Positions 41,517 to 49,898 of a stretch of 64,000 bases of DNA are shown here, in pieces. Made by a program: the position numbers and the translations under genes. Origin of the DNA: Nostoc linckia z4 (GTDB lineage Bacteria > Cyanobacteriota > Cyanobacteriia > Cyanobacteriales > Nostocaceae). The stretch is from positions 1-64,000 of the forward strand of contig NZ_LAHA01000026.1 of the NCBI RefSeq assembly GCF_002608075.1. The letters are read 5' to 3'. Position 1 is the first letter of the stretch; every line of letters starts with the position of its first letter. The notes under the pieces were generated by a model. The model was not told where the DNA came from, made no database searches, and saw only the letters and a list, made by a program, of their open reading frames with translations.

Positions 41517-42125
41517 TTAAAATACTTCTTCTGTCAGGATGCTAGATAAAATTCCTAAAATTTTACCTATGTCACTAATATAATGTTCGCCTAAGTCAAT
41601 TTCAACTACTTGCCCAATTAGCTTTAAAAATTTCCAGTTGGTTCCAGTGGTGACAGTACCATAAATTGTTTTAATGTTATTTCCTTCACGTTCATTAAAC
41701 AATTTAGCTGCTAACATCTCTGCTACGCACTGACCTAATCGTGCATTGATATTTTCTTTTTTAGCTTCTACAATTGTTATAATTGGCGCATTGAGAATTA
41801 AGAGTTCTGGCGAACGGCTAATAATAAAGTCGCAATTTCCATTTAATCCCTGTGGTGCATCTACAGTAAAATCGATACCCGAAAATAAACTTATTTGATT
41901 ATTTAAAGATTTTCTTATAGCAATTAAAATTGGCGCAATAATCATTTCGGAACGAGATTTTTCTGTATTACTTGCTAAAGCTAAAGGAATATTTTCTTGT
42001 AATATTTCTGCAAGTAATGGAAAGCACTCTATTGGTGGGATAGATGCAAATATATCAATTTTGTCAGAAATGATTAAATCGAAGGTTTTTCTAACTTTAT
42101 CAAGAGTAAAGTCACTGTAAGACAT
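41517..42125 (-). CDS. PD-(D/E)XK-like hypothetical protein
   Basis: 202-aa soluble protein, not named. LNGNCDFIISRSPELLILNAPIITIVEAKKENINARLGQCVAEMLAAKLFNE fits a PD-(D/E)XK nuclease core: Asp in CDF, a strand, then E-A-K, then a helix with conserved Gln and Glu. Similar cyanobacterial proteins of about 200 aa are common and unassigned. The next gene, a Uma2 protein, starts 1 bp later, so the two form an operon. It might be a nuclease or a decayed restriction-type domain without a DNA-recognition part. Confidence 0.7.
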   Translation of the reverse strand: MSYSDFTLDKVRKTFDLIISDKIDIFASIPPIECFPLLAEILQENIPLALASNTEKSRSEMIIAPILIAIRKSLNNQISLFSGIDFTVDAPQGLNGNCDFIISRSPELLILNAPIITIVEAKKENINARLGQCVAEMLAAKLFNEREGNNIKTIYGTVTTGTNWKFLKLIGQVVEIDLGEHYISDIGKILGILSSILTEEVF

Positions 42126-42219
42126 TTTAAATACTCCTGTAATTAATCCAGGTAGTGAAATTGTGCCAAATATTATTACTTAATAATTGACACAATCAGT
42201 ATCTAAACATTGTCTACCG

Positions 42220-43482
42220 TTAACTAGAGAATTCAGCAAAAAACTCTAAAGTTTCCTTGAGTGCTTTGATAAAAACATCAATTTCCTCACGGGTATTGTA
42301 GAACGATAAACTGGCGCGTGCGCTTGCGGGAATTCCTAAGTAGCGGTGTAATGGTTGAGTGCAATGGTGTCCAGAACGAATGGCAATGCCTTCTTGATCT
42401 AATAATGTAGATAAGTCGTTGGCGTGGACTCCTGCGGCGGTAAATGTCGCTAAGGCGGCTCTACCTTCTCCTTGAGCATTTGGTTTGGGGCCGTAAATTC
42501 TAATTTGCGGAATTTGCTCTAATTGTTGGAACAAATAAGCTGTTAATTCTGCTTCGTAGGCGTGGATTTTATCCATGCCAATACTACTAAGATAATCTAC
42601 AGCCGCACCAAGAGCGATCGCTTCCCCAATTGCAGGCGTACCAGCTTCAAATTTGTGGGGTAATTCTGCATAGGTGGAATGGTCTAAATACACCTCTGCA
42701 ATCATTTCGCCACCACCAAAAAATGGCGGCATTGATTGTAATAATTCCAACTTGCCATACAAAAATCCGATGCCAGTTGGAGCGCACATTTTATGACCGG
42801 AAGCCACTAACCAATCACAATCTATTTCTTGGACATTAATGGGAAAATGGGGTACACTTTGACAAGCATCGACTAAGAATTTCGCACCGTATCTGTGAGC
42901 AATACTAGCAATTTCCTGCACTGGATTAATACAACCCAAAGCATTAGAAATATGCACTACTGACACCAGTTTTGTCTTTTGGGAAATCAGCTTTTTAAAC
43001 TGTTCTAAATCAAAAGTTTCTTCTGGTGTCAGTTCGACAAATTTCAACACCGCGCCAGTTTTTTGTGCCACCAATTGCCAAGGCACAATATTACTGTGGT
43101 GTTCCATCACTGAGAGAATAATTTCATCTCCCGGTTGTAAATTATTCATTCCCCAACTGTAGGCGACTAAATTAATCGCCTCACTAGCGTTGCGGGTGTA
43201 GACAATTTCTTGACGGGATGCTGCATTAATAAATTTAGCAACTTTATCTCGTGCAGCTTCATAAGCATCGGTAGCCTTAGCACTCAAAGTATGAGCGCCA
43301 CGATGCACATTAGCATTATATTGCTCGTAATAATCCCGTAGGGTATTTAATACCAGCAAAGGCTTTTGCGATGTTGCAGCATTATCGAGATAAACTAGGG
43401 TTTTCTCATTGACTTCCTGATGCAAAATCGGGAAATCAGCGCGAACTTTATCGGCAAGGGTTTTAGTAGTGGTGAAAGTCAT
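42220..43482 (-). CDS. sufS: Cysteine desulfurase SufS
   Basis: PLP enzyme that takes sulfur from cysteine for Fe-S cluster assembly. Group II desulfurase of about 420 aa. The PLP lysine is in LVASGHKMCAPTG (K235 counted from the upstream TTG at 43494) and the catalytic Cys is in IAIRSGHHCTQPLH (C378). VYLDNAATSQKP and HRGAHTLSAKATDAYE are further family stretches. ATG 43482 is preferred to the TTG. It is the last gene of sufBCDS; a 139-bp gap with TTTTAGA repeats separates it from sufD. No sufE/sufU is seen here. Confidence 0.95.
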   Translation of the reverse strand: MTFTTTKTLADKVRADFPILHQEVNEKTLVYLDNAATSQKPLLVLNTLRDYYEQYNANVHRGAHTLSAKATDAYEAARDKVAKFINAASRQEIVYTRNASEAINLVAYSWGMNNLQPGDEIILSVMEHHSNIVPWQLVAQKTGAVLKFVELTPEETFDLEQFKKLISQKTKLVSVVHISNALGCINPVQEIASIAHRYGAKFLVDACQSVPHFPINVQEIDCDWLVASGHKMCAPTGIGFLYGKLELLQSMPPFFGGGEMIAEVYLDHSTYAELPHKFEAGTPAIGEAIALGAAVDYLSSIGMDKIHAYEAELTAYLFQQLEQIPQIRIYGPKPNAQGEGRAALATFTAAGVHANDLSTLLDQEGIAIRSGHHCTQPLHRYLGIPASARASLSFYNTREEIDVFIKALKETLEFFAEFSS

Positions 43483-43499
43483 TGGTAGATTCAAGCAAT

Positions 43500-43621
43500 T
43501 TTGGATTTTAGATTTTAGATTTTAGATTGGAGAATTTCAGCTAAAATCTAAAATTCGCCTTGGGATTGAAACTTTTTTAAATCTTGGATTTTGAATGTTC
43601 AATCCAAAATCCAAAATTGGG
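43500..43621. repeat. ATTTTAG heptamer repeats between sufD and sufS
   Basis: GATTTTA/ATCTAAAAT units (43502-43555) form an inverted pair (TTTTAGATT with AATCTAAAA), followed by AATCCAAAATCC units (43600-43618). It may attenuate or process the suf transcript between sufD and sufS. Confidence 0.6.
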
Positions 43622-44992
43622 TCAAGATTCAAGCGAGATTGACTTAAGATTATTAACTGTGCTTAACAGGTTTTCTCGGAGAGAGGGAACGGGTATTTGG
43701 TTGATAATTTCAGCGGCGAAGGCGTTAATTAACAATTTGCGGGCATCATTTTCATCGATTCCCCGACTTTGGAGGTAGAAGATTTCATCGTCCTCTAATT
43801 GACTGACGGTAGCACCGTGAGCGCATTTGACGTTATCCGCAGTAATTTCTAATTGGGGTTTAGTATCGACTCTGGCTTTTGATGATAGCAGCAAATTGCG
43901 ATTTAGCTGGGCTGCATCTGTCAGCTGCGCCGGTTTGGGAACAAAAACTTTACCATTGAACACTGCATGAGCGCGATCGCCAACAATACACTTATGCAAC
44001 TGTTTACTTGTACCATAAGGATAATTCAGAGCGATCGCACTGTGAGTATCCGCCAATTGCTTGCCAGAAATCATCGTCAACCCATTGAGAGTAGTTTGGG
44101 TTTGTTCGCCAGTTTGCAAAACTTCCAAATTGTGCCGCGATAATTTTGCACCAAAAGTTATGGCATGACAAGTATATCGACTATCACGGGACTGAGCGAT
44201 CGCAGTTTTCCCAATATGAAAAACCTCTGCACCTTCTCGCTCAACCCTAGTGTGACTCACCTGGGCATTTTCACCAACCCAAATTTCCGTCACCGCATTA
44301 GTAAATCTCTCCTTCTCTGTGTCCTCTGCGCCTTTGCGGTTCGTATACTCTTCTACCAAAGTCACCTGCGAACCACCTTCCGCCACCACCAAACAACGCG
44401 GCTGTGAAATCGTCGCACTCTCACCCGTAACCGCAACAAACACTAGATGAATTGGCGTCTCAACTACCACATTCTTCTTCACCCAAACCACTGCTGCATC
44501 AGTGATTCCAGCAGTATTCAGAGCCGTAAAAACCTCTTGCGCTCCCTCAGCTTGAGCTAAATACTGTTGTACGGCTTCCTGTTGAGCCACAGATAACCCA
44601 GCCAAATTACTCACCACTACTCCAGGGGGTAAATCTTTGACTGCGGATAACTCCGACGCATAAACGCCATTCACAAAAACCAAACGACTGTTAGCCGTTT
44701 CTTTTAAAATCTCTGGTAAAGACGTTACATGTAACGTTTCTACATTAAATTGCACTTGTCGCAGAGAAGATAAATCAGTAAAGCGCCATTCTTCTTCGCG
44801 GGTGTTAGGAATAGTAGAGTGGCGTACCACGTTAGCTGCGCTTTCACGTAGACTTTGCAACCACCCTTCTGTTTTGGATGCGGTTACTTGATTTAACAAG
44901 TTAATTAAATACGCATCTTTATCCAACAGAGTCGCTGTCAAACTCACTGCATCCGAGTTAGGAATTGAGCTAGGAGAAACTTGAATCGTCAT
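43622..44992 (-). CDS. sufD: Fe-S cluster assembly protein SufD
   Basis: Scaffold subunit of the SufBC2D complex. 456 aa, with the right-handed beta-helix core and the C-terminal helix bundle. LEITADNVKCAHGATVSQLEDDEIFYLQSRGIDENDARKLLINAFAAEII is the SufD/SufB hallmark. TREEEWRFTDLSSL lies near the N-terminus. Its start overlaps the sufC stop by one base (TAATG), so the two are translationally coupled. Residues about 221-232 (NRKGAEDTEKE) are encoded by a dispersed repeat (44309-44343) normally found between genes, which looks like an in-frame insertion in a surface loop. Confidence 0.95.
   Translation of the reverse strand: MTIQVSPSSIPNSDAVSLTATLLDKDAYLINLLNQVTASKTEGWLQSLRESAANVVRHSTIPNTREEEWRFTDLSSLRQVQFNVETLHVTSLPEILKETANSRLVFVNGVYASELSAVKDLPPGVVVSNLAGLSVAQQEAVQQYLAQAEGAQEVFTALNTAGITDAAVVWVKKNVVVETPIHLVFVAVTGESATISQPRCLVVAEGGSQVTLVEEYTNRKGAEDTEKERFTNAVTEIWVGENAQVSHTRVEREGAEVFHIGKTAIAQSRDSRYTCHAITFGAKLSRHNLEVLQTGEQTQTTLNGLTMISGKQLADTHSAIALNYPYGTSKQLHKCIVGDRAHAVFNGKVFVPKPAQLTDAAQLNRNLLLSSKARVDTKPQLEITADNVKCAHGATVSQLEDDEIFYLQSRGIDENDARKLLINAFAAEIINQIPVPSLRENLLSTVNNLKSISLES
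44309..44343 (-). repeat. Dispersed repeat fragment inside sufD
   Basis: On the minus strand this reads CGAACCGCAAAGGCGCAGAG, then GACACAGAGAAGG. The same element occurs outside genes at 45835-45855 (TGCGTCCTTTGCGGTTCG, opposite strand), at 45901-45935 (CGAACCACAGAGGACGCAGA) and at 61053-61075. Here it is translated as TNRKGAEDTEKE. Confidence 0.7.
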
Positions 44993-45780
44993 TAGACACC
45001 CACCTCGGCTGCGAATTCTGCCAGCACCCAGTCATAACCGCGAGACTCCAATTCTAGTGCCAATTCTTTACCGCCACTGGTGAGAATCCGTCCGTTTGCC
45101 ATCACATGGACAAAATCTGGCACAATATAATCGAGTAACCGTTGGTAGTGGGTAATCAAAATCGTGGAATTTTCTGGACTTGCCAGTTGATTTACGCCAT
45201 TAGCCACAATTCTCAGCGCGTCAATATCCAAACCCGAATCAGTTTCATCCAAAATTGCCAACTTCGGTTCTAACAGCGCCATTTGCAGAATTTCATTCCG
45301 CTTTTTCTCACCACCAGAAAACCCTTCATTCAAACTCCGATCTAGGAAAGCGGCATTCATTTTTACCACTTCCAGCTTTTCCTCAATTAAATCATCAAAA
45401 TCAAAGGCGTCTATTTCTTCTAAACCCTGTGCTTTGCGCCGGGAATTGTATGCCACCCGCAAGAAATCCAAATTGCTGACACCAGGAATTTCCAACGGAT
45501 ATTGGAAAGCCAAAAACACACCACTTCTTGCTCTTTCCTCTGGTTCCAACTCCAGCAGATTTTGTCCTTGGAAAATCACCTCACCGCCAGTCACCTCATA
45601 CGCCGGGTGTCCAGCCAACACCTTAGAAAAGGTACTCTTACCAGAACCATTGGGCCCCATGATCGCATGAATTTCACCCGATCGCACCTCCAAATTCACA
45701 CCCTTTAAAATTGGTGTGCCATCAACATTAGCCGTCAGATTCCTTACTGACAGCACAACTTCGCTATTTTCAATAATCAT
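44992..45780 (-). CDS. sufC: Fe-S cluster assembly ATPase SufC
   Basis: ABC-type ATPase of the SufBC2D scaffold. 262 aa. Walker A MGPNGSGKST (residues 41-50), the signature FSGGEKKRNEILQMALLEPKLAILDETDSGLDIDAL (with the Suf-specific DETDSGLD) and the switch His in ILITHYQRLL. FQYPLEIPGVSNLDFLR is the SufB/D-contact Q-loop region. It is coupled to sufD by TAATG. A 244-bp repeat-rich gap separates it from sufB upstream, and a GA-rich tract precedes its start. Confidence 0.97.
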   Translation of the reverse strand: MIIENSEVVLSVRNLTANVDGTPILKGVNLEVRSGEIHAIMGPNGSGKSTFSKVLAGHPAYEVTGGEVIFQGQNLLELEPEERARSGVFLAFQYPLEIPGVSNLDFLRVAYNSRRKAQGLEEIDAFDFDDLIEEKLEVVKMNAAFLDRSLNEGFSGGEKKRNEILQMALLEPKLAILDETDSGLDIDALRIVANGVNQLASPENSTILITHYQRLLDYIVPDFVHVMANGRILTSGGKELALELESRGYDWVLAEFAAEVGV

Positions 45781-45782
45781 CT

Positions 45783-46024
45783 TTTCTCCCTTCTCTTTCT
45801 TCTCTTTCTTCTCTTTCTTCTCTTTCTTTGCGCCCTTTGCGTCCTTTGCGGTTCGTTAATTCCAATTGCAAATCTAGACGCCTAGCATAGGTAAAGAAAA
45901 ATCGAACCACAGAGGACGCAGAGAACACGGAGAAATAAGAGTTAGAGAGTTTTTTTGCATAAATTCTGGCATAGACAAACAAACACTGATGTATCTGTGT
46001 TCATCTGTCTATTTTTGCTTCCAC
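45783..46024. repeat. Repeat-rich sufB-sufC spacer with GAAGAGAAA units
   Basis: On the minus strand, four GAAGAGAAA 9-mers (45789-45830 region) lead into GAAGGGAGAAAAG directly before the sufC ATG, giving many SD-like sequences. Further upstream are two copies of the CGAACCGCAAAGGACGC-type repeat (45835-45858 and 45901-45935). No gene is present; the 70-aa frame at 45770-45982 is repeat-encoded. Confidence 0.75.
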
Positions 46025-47464
46025 TTATCCAACACTGCCTTCCAACTTCAAACTCAACAACTTATCAGCTTCCACAGCAAATTCCATTGGTAACTGATTG
46101 AAAACATCCTTACAGAAGCCGCTAATCATCATCGAAATTGCATCTTCTGAAGAAATGCCCCGTTGAGCGAAGTAAAATAACTGGTCTTCCCCAATCTTTG
46201 AAGTAGAAGCTTCATGTTCTACCTTGGCAGTATTATTTTGCACCTGGATATAAGGGAAAGTATTGGCGTGGGCATTATCCCCAATCAGCATAGAGTCGCA
46301 TTGAGAATAGTTTCTCGCTCCTTTCGCAGTTGGATTTACCTTCACCAAACCACGGTAACTATTACTCGATTTACCTGCGGATATTCCCTTAGAAATAATT
46401 GTACTGCGGGTATTCTTACCTACGTGAACCATCTTTGTACCCGTGTCGGCTTGCTGCATATTATTTGTCAGCGCCACAGAGTAGAATTCACCCACAGAGT
46501 TATCACCCACCAACACACAGCTAGGATATTTCCAAGTAATTGCCGAACCTGTTTCTACTTGAGTCCAGGAAATCTTGGAATTTACGCCCTGACACAAACC
46601 GCGCTTAGTGACAAAGTTATAAATACCGCCTTTACCGTTGGCATCCCCAGCGTACCAGTTTTGGACGGTGGAATATTTAATTTCGGCGTTGTCCAGGGCG
46701 ACGAGTTCCACCACTGCGGCGTGCAGCTGGTTGCTATCATACATTGGCGCGGTACAACCTTCGAGGTAGGAAACGTAGCTACCTTCTTCGGCGACAATCA
46801 AAGTCCGCTCAAATTGTCCCGTGTCTCCGGAGTTGATGCGGAAGTAGGTAGACAGTTCCATCGGACATTTAACGCCTTTGGGAATATAGACAAAGGAACC
46901 ATCGCTAAATACCGCAGAATTGAGGGCGGCAAAATAATTGTCAGCTATGGGAACGACACTACCCAGGTATTTTTTTACGAGTTCTGGGTGTTCCTGCAAC
47001 GCTTCGGAAATCGAGCAGAAAATCACGCCGTCTTTGGCTAGCTTTTCTTTAAATGTAGTGGCAACAGAAACGCTATCAAAAATCGCATCCACAGCCACAT
47101 TGGCCAGTCGCTTTTGTTCCGATAAAGGAATACCCAACTTTTCAAAGGTTTCCAGCAGCGTTGGATCTACTTCTTCCAAGCTGTTGAGTTTTTCTTTCTT
47201 GCGTTTTGGCGCTGAGTAATAAATAATATCTTGATAATTAATGGGCGGATACTTGACGTTCGGCCAAGTTGGTTCTGTCATTTTTTGCCACTGGCGATAA
47301 GCCTTCAGGCGAAATTCCAACATGAACTCTGGCTCGTTTTTCTTCGCCGAAATCAAGCGGATAACATCCTCGTCTAATCCACGGGGGATAGTATCCGTCT
47401 CAATGTCGGTGACAAAGCCGTACTTGTAAGGTTGGTTGACTAAGGTTTTGACAGTGGCACTCAT
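46025..47464 (-). CDS. sufB: Fe-S cluster assembly protein SufB
   Basis: Core scaffold subunit on which [4Fe-4S] clusters are built with SufC and SufD. 479 aa, normal. GVKCPMELSTYFRINSGDTGQFERTLIVAEEGSYVSYLEGCTAP is the family core containing the conserved Cys of the sulfur-transfer path. The C-terminal NNTAKVEHEASTSKIGEDQLFYFAQRGISSEDAISMMISGFCKDVF matches the SufB/SufD signature. First gene of sufBCDS. Its upstream region, shared with divergent sufR, carries two SufR-type operators. Confidence 0.97.
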   Translation of the reverse strand: MSATVKTLVNQPYKYGFVTDIETDTIPRGLDEDVIRLISAKKNEPEFMLEFRLKAYRQWQKMTEPTWPNVKYPPINYQDIIYYSAPKRKKEKLNSLEEVDPTLLETFEKLGIPLSEQKRLANVAVDAIFDSVSVATTFKEKLAKDGVIFCSISEALQEHPELVKKYLGSVVPIADNYFAALNSAVFSDGSFVYIPKGVKCPMELSTYFRINSGDTGQFERTLIVAEEGSYVSYLEGCTAPMYDSNQLHAAVVELVALDNAEIKYSTVQNWYAGDANGKGGIYNFVTKRGLCQGVNSKISWTQVETGSAITWKYPSCVLVGDNSVGEFYSVALTNNMQQADTGTKMVHVGKNTRSTIISKGISAGKSSNSYRGLVKVNPTAKGARNYSQCDSMLIGDNAHANTFPYIQVQNNTAKVEHEASTSKIGEDQLFYFAQRGISSEDAISMMISGFCKDVFNQLPMEFAVEADKLLSLKLEGSVG

Positions 47465-47584
47465 CGCTAATAATCTCTCGTGTTCAGTTCAATCTCTTTA
47501 AGGATGGGAGACAAGATATTGCCGATTCCCATATCGCGTTACGGAGTGGTTACACGGCTGCTAGAATGGTAGTGGAGACTAAAA

Positions 47585-47598
47585 CAACATAGCTATTG
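47585..47598. promoter_or_regulatory. Candidate SufR operator 1 (CAAC-N6-ATTG)
   Basis: CAACATAGCTATTG matches the SufR consensus CAAC-N6-GTTG at 7 of 8 positions. A larger dyad, TAAAACAA-N8-TTGTTTTA (47580-47603), overlaps it. It is 121 bp from the sufB start and 105 bp from the sufR start. Confidence 0.55.
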
Positions 47599-47629
47599 TT
47601 TTATGTATCTCCATTTTACGCTAAATTAA

Positions 47630-47643
47630 CAACAACAATGTTG
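47630..47643. promoter_or_regulatory. Candidate SufR operator 2 (CAAC-N6-GTTG)
   Basis: CAACAACAATGTTG is a perfect match to the CAAC-N6-GTTG inverted repeat reported for cyanobacterial SufR. It lies 60 bp before the sufR start, in the sufB-sufR intergenic region. Its centre is 45 bp from that of operator 1. Confidence 0.7.
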
Positions 47644-47702
47644 TCAAAGTCAAATTTCAAAAGAAATTTTTGGGACGTTCCCGCAGCGTCTGACATCAGA
47701 AG

Positions 47703-48383
47703 ATGGCGACTATCAACCAGTCCTCAACCAAGCAAGAGATCCTAGAGTACCTGCACAAGCACGAAAAAGCAACAGCCATTGAGCTAGCTGAAGTTTTAGA
47801 CGTTAGCAAGCAAGCGATTCGCCGTCACCTGAAAGATTTGGAGACGGAGGAGCTAGTTTTGTTTTCCATATCAGAACAAGCCGGCATGGGGCGTCCGCAG
47901 CACGTTTATCAACTAAGTCGTCAAGGACGCGATCGCTTGCATCGAACAATTAGCGATCGCTTTGGTGACGCCAGTGGTAATTTTGCTGTTTCATTGCTGG
48001 ATACCTTAGCAGAAACCGTAGGACACGACCAATTTAAAACGATTTTACAAAAACAGTGGGAGCGTAAAGCACAAGAATATCGCGATCGCGTGGGTAACGG
48101 TTCCCTAAAAGAACGCGTAGCCAACTTAGTAGAGTTGAGAAAAGCTGAAGGTTTTATGGCAGAGTATCACTCTGTTGATGTGCATGACTCCTCTAGAAGT
48201 GAAAGCTTCATATTATTAGAACATAACTGCGCCATTTCCAACGTTGCTGAATCTTTCCCCACAATTTGCGGTCATGAATTACAAATGTTTGCAGCCGTAT
48301 TACCAGACTGTACTGTAGAACGCACCCACTGGATTATCAACGGCGAACACCGTTGCGGTTATTTGGTACAAGCTTGTAATTAG
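47703..48383 (+). CDS. sufR: Fe-S dependent repressor SufR
   Basis: 226-aa DeoR-like winged-helix repressor of the suf operon. The N-terminal domain SSTKQEILEYLHKHEKATAIELAEVLDVSKQAIRRHLKDLETEELV binds DNA. Four Cys at 176, 189, 203 and 218 give the spacing C-X12-C-X13-C-X14-C, exactly the SufR cluster-binding pattern. With its [4Fe-4S] cluster it represses sufBCDS and itself; cluster loss under iron or oxidative stress derepresses. It is divergent from sufB, with two operator-like sites between. Confidence 0.96.
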   Translation: MATINQSSTKQEILEYLHKHEKATAIELAEVLDVSKQAIRRHLKDLETEELVLFSISEQAGMGRPQHVYQLSRQGRDRLHRTISDRFGDASGNFAVSLLDTLAETVGHDQFKTILQKQWERKAQEYRDRVGNGSLKERVANLVELRKAEGFMAEYHSVDVHDSSRSESFILLEHNCAISNVAESFPTICGHELQMFAAVLPDCTVERTHWIINGEHRCGYLVQACN

Positions 48384-48503
48384 TCATTGGTAATTAGTCA
48401 TTAGTCATTGGTTATGAATTATTCTGCCTTGTCTCCCTTGTCTCCCTCATCTCCCCATACCCAATACCCCATGCCCAACAAAATAAATTTGAGATAGCAT
48501 TTT

Positions 48504-48764
48504 ATGGATGTAGCACCACAGCAACCGTCAACGCAATTTTTAACACTGGAGGAGTCAGCACAAGTAGACGCGGCTTTGTTATCTTCCCCAGAAAAATTTT
48601 TAACCAGATTAACAGTTTCATCACTTAAACTTTTAAAATACATTGCTCAAGAATACGGTGTTGCTATTGAAGACTTGACAGCACAACAAGTAATTGCTTG
48701 GTTTGAAAAAGATGGAAAAATTCGCCGCGAGCAAGGAATTGAAGCTTCATTTTTGAAGTGGTAA
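48504..48764 (+). CDS. Small conserved cyanobacterial protein
   Basis: 86-aa soluble protein. TFLTLEESAQVDAALL-like residues (TQFLTLEESAQVDAALLSSPEKFLTRLTVSSLKLLKYIAQEYGVAIEDLTAQQVIAWFEKDGKIRREQGIEASFLKW) look like a compact all-helical family of unknown function. The regular charge pattern supports a real gene. It lies 120 bp after sufR, across a CCCAATACCC repeat, and may be read through from it, but no link to Fe-S assembly is known. A strong hairpin follows. Confidence 0.7.
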   Translation: MDVAPQQPSTQFLTLEESAQVDAALLSSPEKFLTRLTVSSLKLLKYIAQEYGVAIEDLTAQQVIAWFEKDGKIRREQGIEASFLKW

Positions 48765-48806
48765 TTGTGGTCACAAAGTCGAAATTAAAAAAAAATAACC
48801 ATACAC

Positions 48807-48854
48807 AATATCCCGCTTATAAAAAACAGAAATGTTTCTTATAAGCGGGATATT
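48807..48854. terminator. Strong 21-bp stem hairpin
   Basis: AATATCCCGCTTATAAAAAA plus C (48807-48827) pairs with GTTTCTTATAAGCGGGATAT plus T (48834-48854) with one mismatch and a 6-nt loop. It lies 42 bp after the stop of the 86-aa gene. It is unusually long for a terminator and has no T-run after it, so it may be a processing site or element end. Confidence 0.5.
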
Positions 48855-48865
48855 CATCAACAAGA

Positions 48866-49165
48866 TAAGTAGAAGGACTAAATTAAATCTAATATCATGT
48901 CCGGTAAATTACTTGTGATATGTCATTGCGAGTGCAACGAAGTGGAACGACGCAATCGCAAGGATTCTGCGATTACTTCACTTCGCTATCGCTACGTACC
49001 CTGTAATGACAAGCATTTAGCCGGACTTGATATAACTCGATCTCGCCGGGTTTCGACACTTCGACACGCTCAGTGCATCGCTGCGCTCAACCCTCTTGGA
49101 ATAAGCTTACCTGACATTGAGCGGAGTCGAAATGCGTCTTCTAAATAATTGTGTCCACCTACTTA
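48866..49165. mobile_element. 300-bp MITE with TIRs TAAGTAG.AGGAC (copy 2)
   Basis: TAAGTAGAAGGACTAAATTA (48866-48885) faces TAATTGTGTCCACCTACTTA (49146-49165), inverted with few mismatches. Related to 40116-40266. It contains two inner repeats. One starts TGTCATTGCGAG (48919) and ends TGTAATGACA (49001-49011). The other carries TTTCGACACTTCGACACGCT and ends GAGCGGAGTCGAAA (49118-49131). No convincing ORF. It fills most of the gap between 48764 and 49294. Confidence 0.7.
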
Positions 49166-49293
49166 TATCTTGGCAACTGTACCTAAAGGCTATTTATGGA
49201 AGTGAGAAATTTGAAATTATATACTCACCCATCCTGTCAACTGTCAACAACCAACACGAAAAGATGACAAATCAAATGCTGTTGGCAGCTTAT

Positions 49294-49623
49294 CTATTTA
49301 TTTTTGTGACTCTGGCGTCCTGCTTTAGAATGTTGTTCTGATGTGCCTCCTTGGGTTCCCTTTTCTTGAGTATCGGAATCTTCATTATCTCGATTACGAT
49401 TGCCTTTGTGGGAACTCTTGCCTCCTTCACGGCCGATTTCAGCCATGTGTTCTCTATCCTGACTTACAGCTTCACCACCTTTGTGTCCAGCTTCACGAGC
49501 TTCTTCAGGTGTAAATTCATGGGCGGTACCCTTCTCATGGGCAGCTTGTCCGCCTTTGCTTGCTATTTCGCGTTGCTTATCTTCATCCATCGAGGCAAAA
49601 CCACGCTTGCTTGTATCTGACAT
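49294..49623 (-). CDS. KGG-repeat stress protein
   Basis: 109-aa hydrophilic, probably disordered protein with KGG (GsiB-like) repeats: REIASKGGQAAHEKGTAHEFTPEEAREAGHKGG and MAEIGREGGKSSHKGNRNRDN, then a Q/S/K-rich tail. Members are induced by general stress, desiccation or glucose starvation in bacteria. It has no Cys and no membrane segment. ACAATACTCCTTG upstream gives an AAGGAG SD on the minus strand about 6 nt before the ATG. Monocistronic. Confidence 0.88.
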   Translation of the reverse strand: MSDTSKRGFASMDEDKQREIASKGGQAAHEKGTAHEFTPEEAREAGHKGGEAVSQDREHMAEIGREGGKSSHKGNRNRDNEDSDTQEKGTQGGTSEQHSKAGRQSHKNK

Positions 49624-49898
49624 AACAATACTCCTTGTTACTAATTAAGGCTTTGACTTTTTCAGCCAATCAAAACCTAAAATCGGTTTTCCATTACATC
49701 TATTGGCTCCCTCTATTTAGCTACTGAAATCAGCTATCTTCATGAACCTTAGGAAATAAAAAATAAAAACTTTTCCTCAACTTTTGACGTAGAACTAAAG
49801 TTGTTAGTTGATATTAGAGTCTATAGCTAAAATACAGTTTAATACTACCAAATAATAAACTTGATATTGGCTGGCTTATTAATACAAAATATTAGATT

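Noticed and set aside
45770..45982. 70-aa frame rich in Arg/Glu/Lys
   Set aside because: Encoded by the GAAGAGAAA repeats between sufB and sufC.
46214..47041. 275-aa plus-strand frame
   Set aside because: Fully antisense to sufB, a certain gene; long shadow frames are common opposite it.
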